64,000 nucleotides of DNA from Bog-532 sp963742875 (GTDB lineage Bacteria > Actinomycetota > Actinomycetes > Streptosporangiales > Streptosporangiaceae): assembly GCA_963742875.1 (NCBI GenBank), contig CAVUNO010000025.1, positions 62,001 through 126,000 on the forward strand. The letters are read 5' to 3'. Numbering within the stretch: position 1 is the stretch's first letter; each line of letters begins with the position of its first letter. Position numbers and translations under genes: made by a program. This document shows, one piece after another, positions 19,001 to 27,886 of this stretch. The notes under the pieces were generated by a model. The model was not told the DNA's origin and did no database searches. It worked only from the letters and a program-made list of their open reading frames with translations.

Positions 19001-19431
19001 ATGACCATCACCCTCACTGCGCCGCAGGCCCGGATTGCCGGTCCGGCGGCGCGGCAGTCCTCAGTGGCCGGCGACCTGCCGCTGGCCGAGCTCGTCGGAG
19101 CCGCCCTGAAGGTCCCCGTTGCCGCGGGCGGAACTACCCGCTACGTGAACCTGGACTATGCGGCCAGCGCGCGCTGCGCGCGGTGGCCGACCGGGCCGCG
19201 GAGCTGCTGCCGCTGTACTCCAGCGTGCACCGTGGCGCGGGATATGCCTCCGTGGTGTGTACCAGTGCTTACGAGGCTGCCCGCGGCGAGATCGCGTCGT
19301 TCGTCGGCGCCCGTGACGGCGACGTCGTCGTCATCACCCGCAATACCACCGACGCGCTCAACCTGCTCGCCACCGCCGTTGACGGACCGGTCGTGTACCT
19401 GTGGGGTGCCGGAAGTCTGGGTGGCCTGTGA
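19001..19431 (+). pseudogene. Class V aminotransferase (cysteine desulfurase-like), N-terminal fragment
   Basis: From ATG 19001 the protein reads LPLAELVGAALKVPVAAGGT and TRYVNLDYAASAR, then a frameshift near 19165 moves to RAVADRAAELLPLYSSVHRG, then YASVVCTSAYEAARGEIASF and VITRNTTDALNLLATAVDG. This is the start of a PLP-dependent class V aminotransferase. The PLP lysine and the C-terminal two thirds are missing. The gene is cut just before the 3' end of the truncated integrase on the other strand. Confidence 0.75.
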
Positions 19432-19471
19432 GCTGCGACGATCCGCTTGGGTCGGACGTAAGACATGATGA

Positions 19472-20236
19472 TCATTCGTGTCCCTGCGCCGGGTCGCCGG
19501 CCCTGGCCTGGTATTTGCGGATGATCCAGGCGATCCCGCCGCGGCTGAGGTTGCTCCCGTGCTGGTTGACGAACAGCGAGTGGTCGTCGTGACCAGGTCT
19601 GTCGAGGCCGTGCTCGGCGAGGTAGGCGTTCAGCAGCGCGGCGGTGTTGCCGCCGAGCGGGACGTGGCGGGTCTTGCGGCCCTTGCCGGTCAGCACGGCC
19701 AGCGGCGGGGGCTGCAGGCGGATGTCGCGCACGGTCAGGTCGGCGAGTTCCTGAACCCTGGCGGCGGTGTCGTAGAGGGTGGCCAGCAGGGTCGCGTCAC
19801 GGCGGCCCCGCCGGGTGGACCGGTCGGGGTGGGCGAGCAGACGGCGGGTCTGCCCGGCAGCGAGGTGGTTCACGCCCGGCCGGGCCTTTTTCTTGGCGGG
19901 GACGGCGAGAATGTCCTGGCAGCTGGCCATCCGGGCCGGGTCCTGGGATTGCAGCCACCGGGAAAACGAGCTGATCGCTGCCAGGCGCTGGTTGCGGGTC
20001 GAGATGCTGTTGTGCCTTTCGGTCTCGAGCCAGTGCAGGAACCCGGTGATGGCGGCGGCGTCGATGTGATCGAGGGTGAGCTTGTCAGGCGGGATGGATC
20101 TGTCGTCGCGGAAGAAGGCGATCAGCAGCTTGAACGTGTCACGGTAGGACGCGATCGTGTTGGGTGAGCAGCCGCGCAGCCCGGCCAGGTGCGATGTGAG
20201 GAAGCGGTGCAGGAAGACCGCGAGGTCAGTCGCCAT
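19472..20236 (-). pseudogene. Tyrosine recombinase/integrase, C-terminus lost
   Basis: The ATG at 20236 begins a 254-residue frame with a core-binding domain (LTSHLAGLRGCSPNTIASYR, then ISSFSRWLQSQDP) and the first part of the catalytic domain: the first arginine in YDTAARVQELADL and the lysine in TGKGRKTRHVPLGG. The HxxR box, the second histidine and the nucleophilic tyrosine are missing, because the frame runs out at GDPAQGHE next to the aminotransferase fragment. It overlaps the 3' end of another integrase remnant upstream, as in the multi-recombinase modules of actinobacterial mobile DNA. Confidence 0.8.
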
Positions 20237-20455
20237 GGCACGGCCCTGCCGCGAGCCGCGGGACGACCTCACCGAAGGCACGCTGGATCTGGGCAGTGAT
20301 GTGCGGGTAAGACTCGGCGGTCAGCCTCAAGTAGTAGTCGGTGTCGGCGATCTAGGAATGACCCATGTAGGCCTGCAGGACCGGCAGCAGCGCGCCGGCG
20401 TCCTCGCCGCGGGTGAACCACGACCGCAAATTATTCACTGCCATGGTGTGCCGGT
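20226..20455 (-). pseudogene. Second tyrosine recombinase, C-terminal fragment with an in-frame stop
   Basis: The fragment reads HTMAVNNLRSWFTRGEDAGA and LLPVLQAYMGHS, then a TAG, then IADTDYYLRLTAESYPHITA. This is the end of a recombinase catalytic domain; the tyrosine in TDYYLRL is the expected nucleophile. The stop replaces one codon between S and I. Its upstream part has been replaced by a transposase fragment at a perfect 32-bp palindrome. It overlaps the next recombinase gene by a few bases. Confidence 0.72.
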
Positions 20456-20480
20456 TATGTGGAATTCCACATAACCGGCA
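20449..20480. repeat. 32-bp perfect palindrome at a gene-fusion junction
   Basis: Bases 20449-20480 equal their own reverse complement, centred on GAATTC with arms of 16 bases (TGCCGGTTATGTGGAA on the left). It lies exactly between the transposase remnant and the recombinase C-terminus. No loop separates the arms. Confidence 0.92.
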
Positions 20481-20555
20481 TCCAGTTGCGGGCGCGGGAG
20501 GTGGGCGGGCGGATCGACTACCACGCCGAGGACCATGAGCAGACGATGCTGGCAG

Positions 20556-20888
20556 GACCAGCTCATGGATCTCCTCCGGGACGGGCGGGCGCCCGGTGGT
20601 ATTCGGATAGGTCCACTTGTTCCTCACCATGCGCCGGTGCCAGGCGAGCAGCGTGGCGGGTGCCGCGATCCGGTGCAGCCGCAAATGCCTAGGCAGCAGC
20701 CGCGCAAACGCGGTGATCGCAGCGCGGTCGGCCCAGCCCGGTTCCGGGCGGGTGACCTGGCGGCGCAGGACTGCGATCTCGTGCCGCAGTACCAAGATCT
20801 CTACGTCCCTGTGGGTGTCGCTGCGGGCAAGCAGCACCACCCAGCCGAACAACCGGATCATGAGCAGGTACAGGAGGCGAATGAGCAC
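20556..20888 (-). mobile_element. DDE integrase-core transposase, N-terminal fragment
   Basis: The 111-residue frame from ATG 20888 reads IRLFGWVVLLARSDTHRDVE, then ILVLRHEIAVLRRQVTRPEP and TGRPPVPEEIHELV. This is the N-terminal HTH region of transposases with an integrase core of the IS3/IS481 style. The DDE catalytic domain is absent. After residue 111 the sequence degrades and then joins the recombinase fragment at the 32-bp palindrome. Confidence 0.7.
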
Positions 20889-21064
20889 GACCGCCGAGGA
20901 TAGAAGCCCAGGTCAGGTGCTCTGCACGAGTTCTGGCACGCCACAGGGCCGGGTGCGGGGCAGCGTCCCGCCAAGCCAGCGGTTTTACAGCCCGTGACTT
21001 CTGCGGCCAGGGCACCGGAAATGACCTGCGCAGACGCGACAGTTCTGACTGGCTATGAATGTAG

Positions 21065-21108
21065 TGGAGCGGGTGACGAGAATCGAACTCGCACTATCAG
21101 CTTGGGAA
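21065..21108 (-). other. 3' half of a tRNA-Gly gene: attachment-site remnant
   Basis: Read on the minus strand the 44 bases contain the anticodon loop TTCCCAA, the 3' side of the anticodon stem GCTG, a T arm with GAGTTCGATTCTC, and a 3' acceptor end CACCCGCTCCA with encoded CCA. The 5' half of the tRNA is missing. The anticodon read from the loop would be CCC. Such 3' tRNA halves are the usual att sites of actinobacterial integrative elements, and recombinase remnants lie within 1 kb. A second copy was not found in the window. Confidence 0.72.
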
Positions 21109-21207
21109 TTGGACCGATCGTGGCCGGTAATGTCGTTGACCAGGCCGGTTGGGAGACCTGGAGTAGCCGTGGTTGACCCTTCATCACCTTGGTTAATTGC
21201 ATGCTAA

Positions 21208-21867
21208 TTGCATGGAGATGGGCGTCGCATCGGCCCTGCCTTGTTCGAGCCGCGCCGCGAGCACGCCCGGTTCTGCTCTGCTGCCTGGCGGGGCGGGTGG
21301 AACCGCGAGCACACGGGAGACACGAAGGCCGGGGCGAGCGCGCTGGACTGGTCCATCACCGCCATGCGTGAGTTCGTAGAGCCGCTTGCCGGGGATCAGG
21401 CACGGGACTAGGCGCAGGCGTTCGCTGTGATCAGCGAGGCGGTGTGGTGGGTTACCATCGTCGACGCCACGTTGGTCCAGCATCACCTACGGGCATATGA
21501 ACGTGTCATGAATGCCCACGCTCCCGCGGAGCGGCGGGCGCTTGACGGAACGTTGGCCGGGTTTCGGTTCGTGCGCAATCGGATGGGATATCACCTCGGC
21601 CCCGCTGATTTCATCCAGCCCGAGGAAAACCGTCTCGGACCTGATCGTGGCCTCACGGACTGGACGTGGAGATCACTGCCGGAACCGGCCCTTGGATCGT
21701 TGCCGCCGCGCGGGCAGGCGTGGGAGATGACTCGGTACCGGGCATACGAGGCCCAGCTGGCCGGTCGCACTATCGGGGGGACATTCGGCCAGACCACAAC
21801 GTTTGTCAAGCTGGTGTCCGCGGATCCGGCCGTGACCATACTTGTCATTTCGTATCCTGCACCCTGA
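21208..21867 (+). pseudogene. Conserved-looking hypothetical gene with one in-frame stop
   Basis: One frame is protein-like from about 21208 to 21867 but is interrupted by a TAG at 21409-21411. Before the stop it reads GGWNREHTGDTKAGASALDW; after it, EAVWWVTIVDATLVQHHLRA, LAGFRFVRNRMGYHLGPADF and YRAYEAQLAGRTIGGTFGQT. It contains many Trp and Arg residues and no membrane segment. I do not recognise a function. The part from ATG 21427 could still be expressed as a shorter 146-residue protein. Confidence 0.45.
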
Positions 21868-21898
21868 CCTCGGGTTCTTCCTAGAATCAGCAGCTGGG

Positions 21899-22600
21899 AT
21901 GCTTAACCGCACCGGCCACGTTCAGACTCCGGTAAGACAGTTGCCTGCTATTACTGAAGGCGTGCATTTCACTACCCTGCCAAGTAGCGAGCCGCTCGTG
22001 GGCCGCTGGGTTCGGCTCCAGTTCCTAGGGGAGTCGGATATCGATGAATTGTGCCCGCTTGTCGGCGATCCGGAAGTCTACGCTTACGGCTACGTTATGC
22101 ATCGTCGCCCGTCCTCGCTTGCTGATGCCCGTGACCTGGTGCGGTCAGTGTTCTTGTCCCGGCAGGGAGAAGCCGATGGCAAGGGCGGCGGGCGTACTGC
22201 CTACGCGATCAGGCTGCGCTCAGATGGCGGCCTGGGGCAAGCAGGAACGCTCGTCGGGACGTCGTTGCTGCTGGAAGCGGACCTGCATAATGAGTCGATC
22301 CACCTCGGCTCGACGCTTTACGGGCCGCCCTGGTGGGGTACGCGGGTCAATGCAGAGTGCAAGATGCTGCTGCTGGCGCACTGCTTCGAGGACTGCGGGT
22401 ATGGCCGGGTGAAGATCCAGACCGATCTGCTGAATACGCGCTCGCAGGCGGCCGTTGCCAAGCTCGGTGTCAGGCGGGAAGGAGTCCTCAGGCGGCACAT
22501 TAAACGTGAGGACGGCATCTTTCGTGACACGGTTGTCTACAGCATCTTGAAGGATGAATGGCCTGGCGTTAAGGCGCGTCTCCTCAACCGCCTCGACTGA
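21899..22600 (+). CDS. GNAT-family N-acetyltransferase (RimJ/RimL-like)
   Basis: A protein of about 233 residues with the RimJ/RimL-type GNAT layout: VGRWVRLQFLGESDIDELCP at the N-terminus, GTSLLLEADLHNESIHLGST, the pantetheine-region WWGTRVNAECKMLLLAHCFE, and the closing KIQTDLLNTRSQAAVAKLGV with REGVLRRHIKREDGIFRDTV. It likely acetylates an amino group on a protein or small molecule with acetyl-CoA. The start is uncertain between ATG 21899 and a GTG about 60 bases downstream; no strong ribosome binding site marks either. Base composition is a little lower in GC than in its neighbours. Confidence 0.78.
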   Translation: MLNRTGHVQTPVRQLPAITEGVHFTTLPSSEPLVGRWVRLQFLGESDIDELCPLVGDPEVYAYGYVMHRRPSSLADARDLVRSVFLSRQGEADGKGGGRTAYAIRLRSDGGLGQAGTLVGTSLLLEADLHNESIHLGSTLYGPPWWGTRVNAECKMLLLAHCFEDCGYGRVKIQTDLLNTRSQAAVAKLGVRREGVLRRHIKREDGIFRDTVVYSILKDEWPGVKARLLNRLD

Positions 22601-22743
22601 CCGATCCGCGCGGCGTTCCCAGCACATAGGCCGTTCGGCCGCTTTACTGTTCTCCCCCTCATCTCTCCCCCCCTCATCCTGACAATGATCTCGGCCGAGT
22701 CCGCCGTGGCCACCGGCCCGACGGATGGCAGCAGCGGCTACTG

Positions 22744-22847
22744 GCGGGCAGAAGACTGTGAGTCCCCGGTATCGCGGGCAGAAGACCGTGAGTCCCCGGT
22801 ATCGGTTGGAGCACCTTCGGTTATCGGTTGGAGCACGTTCGGTGCGG
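22744..22847. repeat. Two adjacent imperfect tandem duplications
   Basis: A 30-base unit beginning GCGGGCAGAAGAC occurs twice (22744-22773 and 22774-22803) with one difference. It is followed directly by a 22-base unit beginning GGTTGGAGCAC, also twice (22804-22825 and 22826-22847), with a few differences. They lie about 100 bases upstream of the lipoprotein ATG and could affect its promoter. Confidence 0.85.
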
Positions 22848-22942
22848 CGGGCAGCAGGCTGCGGGCTCACGCTGTAGCGTCGGCAGCGGCCTCAGCAAGG
22901 GAGACAACCCGACGCTGCCACCCTCACCATAGGAGTGCCACG

Positions 22943-23605
22943 ATGATGATGTCTTCGGCCCGCCGCCCCTTCGTCTTTGGTGTTGCCGCCCTCACAGTGG
23001 CCGCTGCCGCCGCCTGCAGTTCGTCGACGTCTTCCAGTACCGCCAGCAAGTCGCCGTCGGCTTCACCGAAGGCGACCGCGAGCCCGATGGCCAGTGCGAG
23101 CGGGTCGGCGTCCGCGCAGACGATCACGGTGACCGGCAAGAACACCGTCCTGGTGCTGGACGCATCGACCGCGCAGGCGCTGAAGACCGCTGGCGTACAG
23201 GTCAGTGCGGTCGCGCCGGCGACCGCGGCTTCCTCCAGTGGGATCAGCTTCCCGATCACCGGCGGCACGCTGACCCAGGCCGGTTTGAAGGGGACGATCA
23301 ACCACAGCGGCGGGCTGTCGTTCACGCACTCCGGGAAGACGGTGACCGCGACGAACTTCGTGCTCAACACCACCCAGGGCACCGTGTCGGCGACCGTGTC
23401 CGGTAAGCAGGTCCCGCTGCTGGCGGTCAGCTTGTCCAAGATGGCTCGCACGACAAGCGGCAGCGAGATTGTCGCCACCGGCATCACCTCGACCATCAAC
23501 ACGTCCGCCGCGGCGCTGCTCGACGCCAAGCTGGTCGTCAAGGTCTTCACCCCCGGGCTGCAGATCGGTACGCTCACCGTCTACCTCACCAGCAAACCCG
23601 CCTAG
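22943..23605 (+). CDS. Secreted lipoprotein, HtaA-like domain
   Basis: The ATG at 22943 has AGGAG 8 bases upstream; the longer frame above it is not needed. The 220-residue protein starts with a signal peptide and a lipobox ending AAAAAC, with the lipidated cysteine at residue 25. A Ser/Thr/Ala-rich linker follows to about residue 55. The rest is beta-rich (NTVLVLDASTAQALKTAGVQ, FPITGGTLTQAGLKGTINHS, GGLSFTHSGKTVTATNFVLN), which resembles the HtaA haem-binding domain of actinobacteria; the family call is tentative. It is probably anchored to the outer face of the membrane. Confidence 0.75.
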   Translation: MMMSSARRPFVFGVAALTVAAAAACSSSTSSSTASKSPSASPKATASPMASASGSASAQTITVTGKNTVLVLDASTAQALKTAGVQVSAVAPATAASSSGISFPITGGTLTQAGLKGTINHSGGLSFTHSGKTVTATNFVLNTTQGTVSATVSGKQVPLLAVSLSKMARTTSGSEIVATGITSTINTSAAALLDAKLVVKVFTPGLQIGTLTVYLTSKPA

Positions 23606-23686
23606 ATCCAGATATGGCCCGGTTTCCGGGATGCGGCATCGTGACGTCACCTGGCCACCAGCTGGGCGAATCGGGAGCGCGGACAG

Positions 23687-25506
23687 TTGCGCCGCCAGGC
23701 CCGCAAGCTCCACCGTCACGGCATCCAGCCCATCGTGCTTATCGGCGGCAACGGAGACGGTCCGCAGTTTGACGACCTGGCGCTGCTGCGGATCATCTGG
23801 CGATACCGCTCTGAGCTAGCGCCCGTCTTCTTCGGCAGTGCACTGTTCTTCACTGCCTGGCGGCTGCACTCCGCCAGCTCCCGCTGGTGGGAGATCGTGC
23901 TCAGCGTCGCTGCCGTCACGGCCTGGGCAATGGCTCCCTTCGGCGCTCGTATCGGCCTCACGACACGGATCGAGCGCGTATATGCGGCGGCGGTCATCCT
24001 GGTTGCCGCCGCCTGGCTGAGCGCGGCAATGCTTCCGGCCCGGTGACGGCGCCGCTGCCGCAGATCCTCATCTTCGGCGGCTCGCTGACCTCAACCCCGT
24101 GGTGGGCGCACCGGCGCCGCCGGGCCAGGGTGCGCGTGCAGCGCGCGCTCGCCGCGTGGCCGGACATCGCCAAGGCCATCGGCCTGGCCGGCGTCCAAGA
24201 TCCAGTCCGCCAGCGTGGATCTGTGGGGCTGGCGGGCCCGCGTCCGGCTGGCCCGCGGGCAGACCATCGCCGACGTGACCGCGCGGATACCCGCGCATCG
24301 AATCGGCGCTCGGCACCTACCGCGGCGCGGTCCGCGTCTACCCGACCGGCGACGGCAAGGCCAACCGGTGCGAGCTGCGGGTCCTCGACACCGACCCGCA
24401 CGCCGAGGCGATCGCCTGGCCCGGGCCCGTCCGCCCGGTCGATCACCGAACCCGTCGACCTCGGCCCGTTCGAGGACGCCGAGCCGTGCCGCGTGTCGTT
24501 CCTGCGCCGGCACGCCCTGTTCGCCGGCACGACCGGGTCCGGCAAGAGCGGCGGACTCAACGTCCTCATGGCCACCCTGGCCGCCTGCGACGACGTGGTC
24601 ATCTGGGCCATCGACCTCAAGAACGGCATGGAACTCGGGCCCTGGGCACCGTGCATCGACCGGCTCGCCACCACGCCCGCAGGAGGCCGCCGCGCTGCTC
24701 GCCGACGCGGTCGCGATCCTGCAGGCGCGCGCCGCGCACCTGGCCGCGACCGGCCGGCGAGTCTGGGAACCGATCACCGGACATGCCCGCGCTGGTGATC
24801 ATCATCGACGAGTACGCCGAACTCGCCGACGAGGCGCCCGACGCGATGAGCGACACCGACTCCATCGCCCGCCTCGGCCGCGCGGTCGCGGTCACGCCTC
24901 GTCGCCGCGACCCAGCGGCCGACCCAGAAAGCCATGGGGCAGGGCGCGGTCCGCTCGCAGATGGACACCCGCATCTGCTTCCGCGTCCGCGAGCGCAAAG
25001 ACGTCGACCTGGTCCTCGGCCAGGGCATGCTCACCGCCGGATGGCACGCCCACACCCTCAACGCGCCCGGCAAGTTCCTGGTCTCCGCCCCCGAGCACAC
25101 CACGCCCAAGCGCGCCCGCGCGTACCTGGTCACCGATGACGACGTGGCCCGCATCGTCGCCGCTACGCGGCCGGCCGGCCCCGCTGGACGAGGTGTCACG
25201 CGGCGCGCTCGACCTCGGCCCCGCGGCGCCGAGCCCGTCCCGTGGTACCTGAGGCAACCGCCCCAGGCGACGCCCAGACGAGCCCGGGGACACCCCGGAC
25301 GGCCACGACACCACCACGCTCGAAGGCGCGCTCTGGCTCGCCCTCTGCCGCTCCCGGACGACGGGGCCGACATCGCCGAGCTCATGCGGCTGACGGCATG
25401 ACCGCCCGACCCTGTACCGGCACCTCGCCCGCACGCCGACGCCGGACGCGCGATCCAGGTCAGCCGCGGCCGCTGGCGCGCGACCACGACCGAGGACGAG
25501 CTATGA
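23687..25506 (+). pseudogene. AICE transfer protein Tra (FtsK/SpoIIIE-like), many frameshifts
   Basis: The pieces together give a complete Tra protein of about 590 residues. The N-terminal part (TTG 23687) has two membrane helices after QARKLHRHGIQPIVLIGGNG. Then come PWWAHRRRRARVRVQRALAA, VDLWGWRARVRLARGQTIAD, the Walker A motif GTTGSGKSGGLNVLM, Walker B ALVIIIDEYAELADEAP and QRPTQKAMGQGAVRSQMDTR, ending with a small HTH region (DDGADIAELMRL). Such proteins pump double-stranded DNA between mycelia. The reading changes frame at about 24040, 24193, 24296, 24429, 24677, 24773, 24897, 25181, 25230 and several times later; most are single extra bases. No nonsense mutations occur within the correct frames. 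Confidence 0.82.
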
Positions 25507-25508
25507 AA

Positions 25509-25648
25509 GTTTGTCTCACCAACTGTCTCGTCTCACGCCTCGCGCGTGTCTGCACGTAAAGGCGCGCACGCAGACGATGAGACAAACAAGAGACAAGTTA
25601 TCCACAGGCCCGGTGTAGCCGGGCGGCTAGCAATGTCTAGCCGCCCGG
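25509..25648. other. Origin-like or regulatory region of the integrative element
   Basis: This stretch between tra and the recombinase gene has a 9-bp inverted repeat (GTTTGTCTC at 25509-25517, GAGACAAAC at 25579-25587), further GTCTC/GAGAC copies between and after, a perfect DnaA-box consensus TTATCCACA at 25598-25606, and a hairpin with 12-bp perfect arms (CCGGGCGGCTAG at 25619-25630 and its complement at 25637-25648). The hairpin is followed by ACAAGAAAAAGG. This layout suits a replication or transfer origin, or an operator plus terminator. Confidence 0.55.
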
Positions 25649-25773
25649 ACAAGAAAAAGGCCTGCTCAGCGCCTCCCAAAACGCAAAAGCGGCCGTACGA
25701 TAACAGGCCCAGGTCAGGCTCGGGACGCAGGCGCAAGCGGCACACCGCGGACGACGAACAGCCATCCGCGTGA
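25633..25773 (+). CDS. Possible small basic protein
   Basis: A 46-residue frame from the ATG at 25633 is very rich in Lys and Arg (SSRPDKKKACSAPPKTQKRP, then SGSGRRRKRHTADDEQPSA). Its stop overlaps the next start codon as GTGA at 25770, the kind of coupling found in real operons. However, the ATG lies inside the loop of the hairpin and there is no ribosome binding site. It may be a DNA-binding accessory protein of the element or chance; I favour chance slightly. Confidence 0.3.
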   Translation: MSSRPDKKKACSAPPKTQKRPYDNRPRSGSGRRRKRHTADDEQPSA

Positions 25774-27408
25774 TCCTGCCGGACGAGCCGCCCCGGCTCA
25801 CCCCGGAGGCGGCAAGGGCGCTGCTTCGGATTCTGCTCAAGGCCCACGACCGGCTCGACGACACCGACGACGCCACGAGGAGGCGCCCAATGATCAAGTT
25901 CGCCTTCTACGGCCGGGTATCCACCGAGGACCAGCAAGATCCCGAGTCGTCGCGCGGCTGGCAGCTCACCCGCTCCCGCGCGCTCATCGAGCCGCGCGGC
26001 GGGGTGATCGTCGCCGAGTTCTTCGACGTGGACAAGTCGCGGTCGATCCCGTGGCAGCGCCGCCCGCAGGCGACGGCGCTGCTCGCCGAGCTGAAGAACC
26101 CCGAATCGCGGCTTCGACGCGGTCGTGATCGGCGAGCCGCACCGGGCGTTCTACGGCAACCAGTACGGGCTCACGTTCCCGCTGTTCGAGCACTACGGCG
26201 TCCCGCTGTGGGTGCCCGAGGTCGGCGGGCCGATCGACCCGAACAACGAGGCCCACGACCTGGTCATGTCGCGTATTCGGCGGGATGAGCAAGGGCGAGC
26301 GGAACCGGATCAAGATCCGCGTCCGGACCGCGATGGAAGCGCAGGCCAAGATCGAAGGCCGGTTCCTCGGCGGACGCCCGCCATACGGGTACCGGCTCGT
26401 GGACGTGGGGCCGCACCCGAACCCCGCCAAGGCCGCGGACGGCAAGCGACTGCACGCGCTCGACCCCGACCCGGAGACCGAAGCACGTCGTGCGGCGGAT
26501 CTTCGCCGAGTACCTCGCAGGCCAAGGGCTCAACGCGATCGCCGAGGGCACTCACTCGCGACGGCATTCCCAGCCCGTCCGCGTACGACCCCGGCCGCAA
26601 CCGGCACCGCTGCGGCATCGCGTGGGCGTGGATCGCCGTCCGCGCGATCCTCGCCAACCCCCGCTACACCGGCCGCCAGGTCTGGAACAAGCAGCGCAAA
26701 GACGAGGTGCTGCATCGACGTCGAAGACGTCGCGCTCGGCCACATCACCAAGCTGCGCTGGAACGAGCCCGGCAAGTGGATCTGGTCCGAGCAGGCCCGT
26801 CCACGAGCCGCTCATGGATGTCGAGACGTTCGAGCAGGCGCAGACGGTCCGCCGCGCGCGGGGTGCCGCTGATGAGCGGTCCCCGCGGCGCACACCCCGG
26901 CCGTACGCGCTCCGGGGCGTCATGCGCTGCGGCGTCTGCGGTCGGCGGATGCAGGGCAGCTGGAACAACGGCGGCCGCCTACTACCGGTGCGTGTTCCTC
27001 AGCCAGTACGCGGCCAAGAACAAGATCAGCCATCCGCGTTCGGTCTACCTGCGCGAGGACCAGATCCTGCCCCGGCTGGACAACTGGCTGACTACGAAGT
27101 TCAGCCCGGGCAGACTCCCGGCAACGATCCGGGAACTCGAAGACGCCCAAGACCACACCGAGGCCCCGGCCGACGCTGGCACCGAGGCCGCAAAGCAGGA
27201 GATCGCCGACTGCGACGCGAGCCTCCGCCAGCACCGCGCCGCACTCGAAGCAGGCGCCAGACCCGGAGATCGTCACGAGCTGGATCAACGAGACCCAGGC
27301 CAAACGAGCCGCCGCCGAGGCACGCCTCCGCCAGCCGACCGGACGTCGGCGCATGACCAGAGAGGAGATTACACCAAGCAGACCGGCGCTCATCCGGCCG
27401 ACAGCTAG
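25770..27408 (+). pseudogene. Large serine recombinase, many frameshifts
   Basis: An N-terminal 40-residue piece (DEPPRLTPEAARALLRILLK) runs in frame into MIKFAFYGRVSTEDQQDPES, the catalytic domain of a large serine recombinase with the active serine in GRVST. Further pieces are FDAVVIGEPHRAFYGNQYGL, GGMSKGERNRIKIRVRTAME, GRFLGGRPPYGYRLVDVGPH, the recombinase domain NRHRCGIAWAWIAVRAILAN, and a zinc ribbon with MRCGVCGRRMQGSW. The frame changes at about 26105, 26273, 26481, 26550, 26713, 26798, 26973 and 27259; each is explained by one extra base. After removing these, a protein of about 540 residues results. It would integrate or excise the element. Confidence 0.82.
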
Positions 27409-27412
27409 TCAC

Positions 27413-27885
27413 AGGTGTGTGCGTTAGTTGGTTGCGTCCACCCTGTGGTGCGGCACGGTGCTTTTGATGGCCCGGACGATGGCCGAGTGCATCCCGTCGA
27501 TGACCTCGTGGGTGGGATGATGCTGATGTTAGCGAAGCCCGCCATGGCCAGGCCGTCCCGGTATTCGGTGAAGGATAGGGCCCCGGCGATGCATCCGATG
27601 TGGCTGCCCCGTTCGGCCGATGTGGCTGCCCCGTTCGGCGCGGTCTGCTGCGGTCAGGTGGTTTCGGCGAGGATGTCGGAGACGCCGAACCGGCCGCCGG
27701 GCCGGAGCACGCGGAAACTTCGGCGAGGACAGCGGCCTTGTTACCGGACAGGTTGATCACGCAGTTGGAGATGATCACGTCGACCGATTCGTCGCGCAGC
27801 GGGATCGATTCGATATGGCCGTGGAGGAATTCGGCGTTGGTGGCGTTGTCGTGGGCGAGGTTCGGCGTCTCTATGCCGGCCGTTC
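27413..27885 (-). pseudogene. Arsenite methyltransferase (ArsM-like), C-terminal fragment
   Basis: Minus-strand pieces read NATNAEFLHGHIESIPLRDE, SVDVIISNCVINLSGNKAAV, then after frame changes ERGSHIGCIAGALSFTEYRD and GLAMAGFA, then THEVIDGMHSAIVRAI. This is the methyltransferase part of ArsM, with the cysteines of VIISNCVINLS and HIGCIAGAL that bind arsenic in the family. The N-terminal third with the SAM-binding motif is absent. A 22-bp tandem duplication at 27595-27638 breaks the frame, and two other single-base shifts are visible (near 27525 and 27715). Confidence 0.72.
27595..27638. repeat. 22-bp perfect tandem duplication inside the ArsM remnant
   Basis: The unit beginning CCGATGTGGCTGCC occurs at 27595-27616 and again at 27617-27638 without a difference. 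Because 22 is not a multiple of three, it shifts the reading frame of the methyltransferase. Confidence 0.93.
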
Positions 27886-27886
27886 G

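Noticed and set aside
20576..20600. GGGACGGGCGGGCGCCC as an operator site
   Set aside because: Spacing and second half-site differ from the pattern, and the DNA is inside a transposase remnant.
22744..22847. Possible CRISPR-like repeats
   Set aside because: The units are directly adjacent without spacers and occur only twice each; no cas gene is near. They are simple tandem duplications.
25546..25773. 75-codon frame as a full-length gene
   Set aside because: Its first 29 codons overlap the inverted repeats and DnaA box. Only the shorter part from 25633 is kept, at low confidence.
23687..27408. Idea that extra bases mark or destroy GATC sites
   Set aside because: Three of the inserted bases do split a GATC word (near 24296, 26105 and 26713), but most others do not involve GATC and one creates it. 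No consistent sequence context was found.
23687..27408. Programmed +1 frameshifting in the element
   Set aside because: There are far too many shifts, no common slippery codon or stop codon at the sites, and at least two shifts near the end of Tra go the other way. Error or decay is more likely.
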